Shown: in pieces, positions 6,986 to 8,613 of the stretch
How positions within the stretch are numbered: position 1 is the first letter of the stretch
How the letters are laid out: every line of letters starts with the position of its first letter
Origin: Anaerolineaceae bacterium
GTDB lineage: Bacteria > Chloroflexota > Anaerolineae > Anaerolineales > Anaerolineaceae
Reading direction: 5' to 3'
Length of the DNA: 8,613 bases
Assembly (NCBI GenBank): GCA_028714615.1
Contig: JAQTMA010000040.1
Coordinates: forward strand, 1-8,613
Made by a program: the position numbers and the translations under genes
Notes under the pieces: generated by a model
The model's input: only the letters and a program-made list of their open reading frames with translations
Database searches by the model: none
What the model was told of the DNA's origin: nothing

Positions 6986-7396
6986 TTAATTGGAGCGGAT
7001 CGAGCTCAGTACCTCAGCCTTGCTCCTTGCCCGAACCCGGTGAGGCAAGTCCCATCTCCCCAGTGTATTTTCCAGCAGGAAGCGCGACCGGGGCAACTCC
7101 CCTTCCACAATGGCTCGCCCACTGGCGCCAAAAACCTCAATAAACATGCGGTCCATCTCTTTGAGGGTCGCACCCTGGGCCATGCTGGTCATTCCTAACC
7201 GCAAGAAATTCTTATGAATGTTGAAAGCCTCGTTGGCTGAACTGAAACTGGACTGTTCCGGACGGTTTTGTTCAAACCAGGTTTTTAATTCACGGAGCAT
7301 CTGCAGGTGAGCAGCTCTGAAGCCGATGCTCTGCACCGCCTGGAAATACGAATACTCCCCTGTGATCACACTTGGGTAGCTGCTGTTAAACATCAT
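6986..7396 (-). CDS. Hypothetical protein, unrecognised
   Basis: The 136-residue product from the ATG at 7396 is soluble-looking and probably mostly helical: FQAVQSIGFRAAHLQMLREL, then KTWFEQNRPEQSS, later MAQGATLKEMDRMFIEVFG. It has one Arg/Lys-rich end (HRVRARSKAEVLSSIRSN) and no signal peptide, membrane helix or motif that I can name. An in-frame TTG at 7441 would add 15 residues, but that extra stretch (KHKNGGAFKAGC) looks less protein-like. I prefer the ATG because the small ORF upstream ends in an ATGA overlap with it, typical of translational coupling; AAGGCGG upstream is a weak ribosome binding site. Alternatively this is the downstream part of a single gene that began at 7521 and has suffered a frameshift. 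Its status as a real gene is likely but not certain. Confidence 0.5.
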   Translation of the reverse strand: MMFNSSYPSVITGEYSYFQAVQSIGFRAAHLQMLRELKTWFEQNRPEQSSFSSANEAFNIHKNFLRLGMTSMAQGATLKEMDRMFIEVFGASGRAIVEGELPRSRFLLENTLGRWDLPHRVRARSKAEVLSSIRSN

Positions 7397-7521
7397 ACTG
7401 CACCCCGCCTTGAAAGCCCCGCCGTTTTTATGTTTGTACAACCTTCTTCCGGGTGATTCAATTGGGGAAAACCCGATTGGTCAATAGGGAAAACCCTACC
7501 TTGTATAAGGCTTCTCATCAT
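7393..7521 (-). CDS. Small 42-residue ORF coupled to the unknown gene
   Basis: It starts with ATGATG at 7521, preceded by AAGGAG four bases upstream, the best Shine-Dalgarno sequence in this half of the window. The product (MMRSLIQGRVFPIDQSGFPQ, then LNHPEEGCTNIKTAGLSRRG and AV) has no membrane segment and no known motif. Its TGA stop (7395-7393) overlaps the ATG of the next gene as ATGA. It could be a leader peptide that controls translation of the downstream gene, or a genuine small protein. It could also be the true start of one longer gene now split by a frameshift between about 7396 and 7441. The strong ribosome binding site is seen directly; the function is unknown. Confidence 0.45.
   Translation of the reverse strand: MMRSLIQGRVFPIDQSGFPQLNHPEEGCTNIKTAGLSRRGAV
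7465..7497. repeat. Two GGGAAAACCC sites 22 bp apart around ATTGGTCAAT
   Basis: GGGAAAACCC occurs at 7465-7474 and 7487-7496, start to start 22 bases, about two helical turns. The second copy is extended to TAGGGAAAACCCTA. Between them is the palindrome ATTGGTCAAT (7476-7485). The spacing on one face of the helix suggests a cooperative binding site. It lies within the small ORF, downstream of the proposed promoter, so it could also reflect coding sequence or RNA structure. Confidence 0.4.
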
Positions 7522-7609
7522 TCAGCTCCTTGAGTAAGTTGATGGTTTCAGTAAAACAAATCGAATCAATGGTTGAAAATTGCGATTGGTAATGCTTGGC
7601 GTCGATAAA

Positions 7610-7664
7610 AGAACATTTGTCCTGTTTACAGAGATATTATAGGGCAAATGTTCTATTAATGCAA
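7610..7664 (-). promoter_or_regulatory. Candidate promoter enclosed by a 13-bp inverted repeat operator
   Basis: On the minus strand TATAAT (7641-7636) has a partial -35, TTGCAT (7664-7659), at 17-base spacing. It is enclosed by an inverted repeat, AGAACATTTGTCC (7610-7622) and GGGCAAATGTTCT (7642-7654), 13 bp with one mismatch (a G-U pair if in RNA). Transcription would start near 7629, inside the loop, so the mRNA could not form the full hairpin; the symmetry would act on DNA, as for a dimeric repressor blocking the promoter. It would drive the small ORF and unknown gene with a leader of roughly 107 bases. The alternative is a terminator on the minus strand, since CTTTTAT follows the second arm. 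Confidence 0.5.
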
Positions 7665-7688
7665 GTACTTTGAGATATTTAAACGTTA

Positions 7689-7728
7689 TCCTCTGTGACC
7701 TCTTGTTTTATACTCAATGTCCTCTGCG
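7689..7728. repeat. Imperfect direct repeat of TCCTCTGYG
   Basis: TCCTCTGTG (7689-7697) and TCCTCTGCG (7720-7728) are direct copies differing at one base, with a CCTCT between them (7699-7703). They lie in AT-rich DNA just upstream of menA. Sequences of this style recur as dispersed intergenic repeats in some environmental genomes (memory, not searched). Regulatory meaning is unknown. Confidence 0.35.
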
Positions 7729-7745
7729 GTATAGTTCTTCCTGGT

Positions 7746-7751
7746 TATAAT
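7746..7751 (+). promoter_or_regulatory. TATAAT -10 box of menA, probably giving a leaderless mRNA
   Basis: A perfect TATAAT ends 7 bases before the menA ATG, so transcription would start at or within a base or two of the start codon. No Shine-Dalgarno sequence is present between box and ATG. The -35 position 17 bases upstream (TCTGCG) is poor. A second, weaker box, TATACT at 7709-7714, could give a short leader instead. Confidence 0.5.
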
Positions 7752-7758
7752 TAGACGC

Positions 7759-8613
7759 ATGACTTCTCAAACTGTCCAGCCTAGCCTGCTTCAGGCAGTT
7801 ATCCTCGCCGCCCGTCCGAAGACGCTGCCCGTATCGATGGCTCCCGTGGTCGCCGGGAGCGGGATCGCTTTCTATACCGGTTTTTTTTCCGCTCTGCCTG
7901 CCCTGGCAGCTCTGTTGGGAGCGCTGTGCTTACAAATCGGCGCGAATCTTGCAAACGACGTGTATGATTACCAAAAAGGCGCCGATACCCACGAGCGCCT
8001 GGGACCGCTGCGCGTTACTCAGGCCGGCTTGCTCACTCCTCGCCAGGTCTTGGCGGGGATGTGGTTTTTCTTTGGGTTGGCTGCCCTGCTAGGGGTTTAT
8101 CTGGCCCTGCATTCGGGTTGGCTGGTGGTGGTCATCGGATTGCTCTCCATCGCCGGGGCGATCCTGTACACTGCCGGACCATTCCCGCTGGGATACAATG
8201 GGTTGGGAGAATCGTTTGTCTTCCTGTTTTTCGGATTGGCGGCAGTGTGCGGCACGGTATATGTCCAGGGAGGGGAGATCGGCCCGCTGGCGTTCTGGTC
8301 AGCTTTTCCGGTGGGCCTGTTGGCGGCCAGCGTGCTCACGGTTAACAACTTGCGTGATATAGAAACAGACCGGGTTTCAGGGAAGCATACCCTGGCAGTT
8401 TTGTTTGGCCGGCAAGCCACCCGCCGGCTATTCGCCACCGAGGTGGGTGTGGCATACCTTCTGCCCGGCATCCTGGTCCTGGTGGGCATCGCGCCGGTCT
8501 GGGTGATGCTGGCCTGGGTTTCGCTGCCCTTGACCATCTCCCTTGGGAGGATGGTGTTTTCCTTGACCGGCCGCCCGCTCAACCAGGCGTTGGCCAAAAC
8601 CGGCCAACTGGTG
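7759..8613 (+). CDS. menA: 1,4-dihydroxy-2-naphthoate polyprenyltransferase (MenA), 3' end cut
   Basis: This UbiA-superfamily membrane enzyme attaches a polyprenyl chain to 1,4-dihydroxy-2-naphthoate to form demethylmenaquinone, the step before methylation to menaquinone in the respiratory quinone pathway. The first Mg-diphosphate site is N66-D67-VY-D70-YQKG-A-D76, followed by the MenA-typical ERLGPLR. The second is N197-LR-D200-IE-T203-D204, followed by SGKHTLAVLFGR. These two motifs with their context distinguish MenA from UbiA and chlorophyll synthase. Hydrophobic stretches throughout fit about eight or nine transmembrane helices. The N-terminal RPKTLPVSMAPV is also typical. Visible are 285 residues; family members are usually around 290-310, so only the end of the last helix is missing beyond the window edge. 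The ATG start gives the usual short hydrophilic N-terminus; no ribosome binding site is seen, consistent with leaderless translation. It is transcribed away from the unknown gene. Confidence 0.93.
   Translation, partial: MTSQTVQPSLLQAVILAARPKTLPVSMAPVVAGSGIAFYTGFFSALPALAALLGALCLQIGANLANDVYDYQKGADTHERLGPLRVTQAGLLTPRQVLAGMWFFFGLAALLGVYLALHSGWLVVVIGLLSIAGAILYTAGPFPLGYNGLGESFVFLFFGLAAVCGTVYVQGGEIGPLAFWSAFPVGLLAASVLTVNNLRDIETDRVSGKHTLAVLFGRQATRRLFATEVGVAYLLPGILVLVGIAPVWVMLAWVSLPLTISLGRMVFSLTGRPLNQALAKTGQLV

Noticed and set aside
8097..8597. Minus-strand ORF opposite menA (166 codons)
   Set aside because: It is antisense to strongly conserved MenA motifs, and its Thr/Pro/Arg-rich product has no family resemblance.

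Overview
The window looks like a chromosomal segment from a Chloroflexota bacterium, probably Anaerolineae-like. This is inferred from three things: a MalT/LuxR-type HTH remnant ending in a run like AVARARELGLL, a DnaE1 with a long acidic/Pro-rich linker and an extra C-terminal domain, and a MenA-type prenyltransferase. Coding DNA is GC-rich and the right-hand intergenic DNA is AT-rich. The taxonomic call is from remembered family features, not a search.

Layout. Positions 1-271 hold the fused ends of a decayed LuxR/MalT-like regulator; an internal deletion joins a TPR-like stretch to a partial HTH in another frame. Just downstream (385-927, +) is a DUF333-type secreted-protein gene that appears to have lost its signal-peptide end. 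A 22-bp hairpin (942-990 region) separates it from the convergent dnaE gene. dnaE (1099-6318, -) fills most of the window. It encodes the replicative DNA polymerase III alpha subunit, interrupted at the conserved GFNK/SHAADYG motif by a 426-residue intein with an apparently intact LAGLIDADG homing endonuclease. The spliced polymerase would be 1313 residues.

Upstream of dnaE, on the same strand, lie a small three-helix membrane protein gene (6441-6755) and an unrecognised gene (6986-7396). The latter is overlapped ATGA-style by a 42-codon ORF that has the best Shine-Dalgarno sequence in the region. Between and before these genes sit several inverted repeats and candidate promoters, notably a TATAAT box enclosed by a 13-bp inverted repeat (7610-7654). 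At the right edge the divergent gene menA (7759-8613, +, cut by the window end) starts only 7 bases after a TATAAT box, suggesting a leaderless mRNA.

The genes do not form one pathway: dnaE is replication, menA is menaquinone synthesis (respiratory chain), and the rest are envelope or unknown proteins. The most notable element is the intein. The less expected signals are the coupled small ORF with its upstream operator-like repeats, and the hairpin-separated ends of decayed genes at the left. No tRNA, rRNA, CRISPR array or intact insertion sequence was seen.
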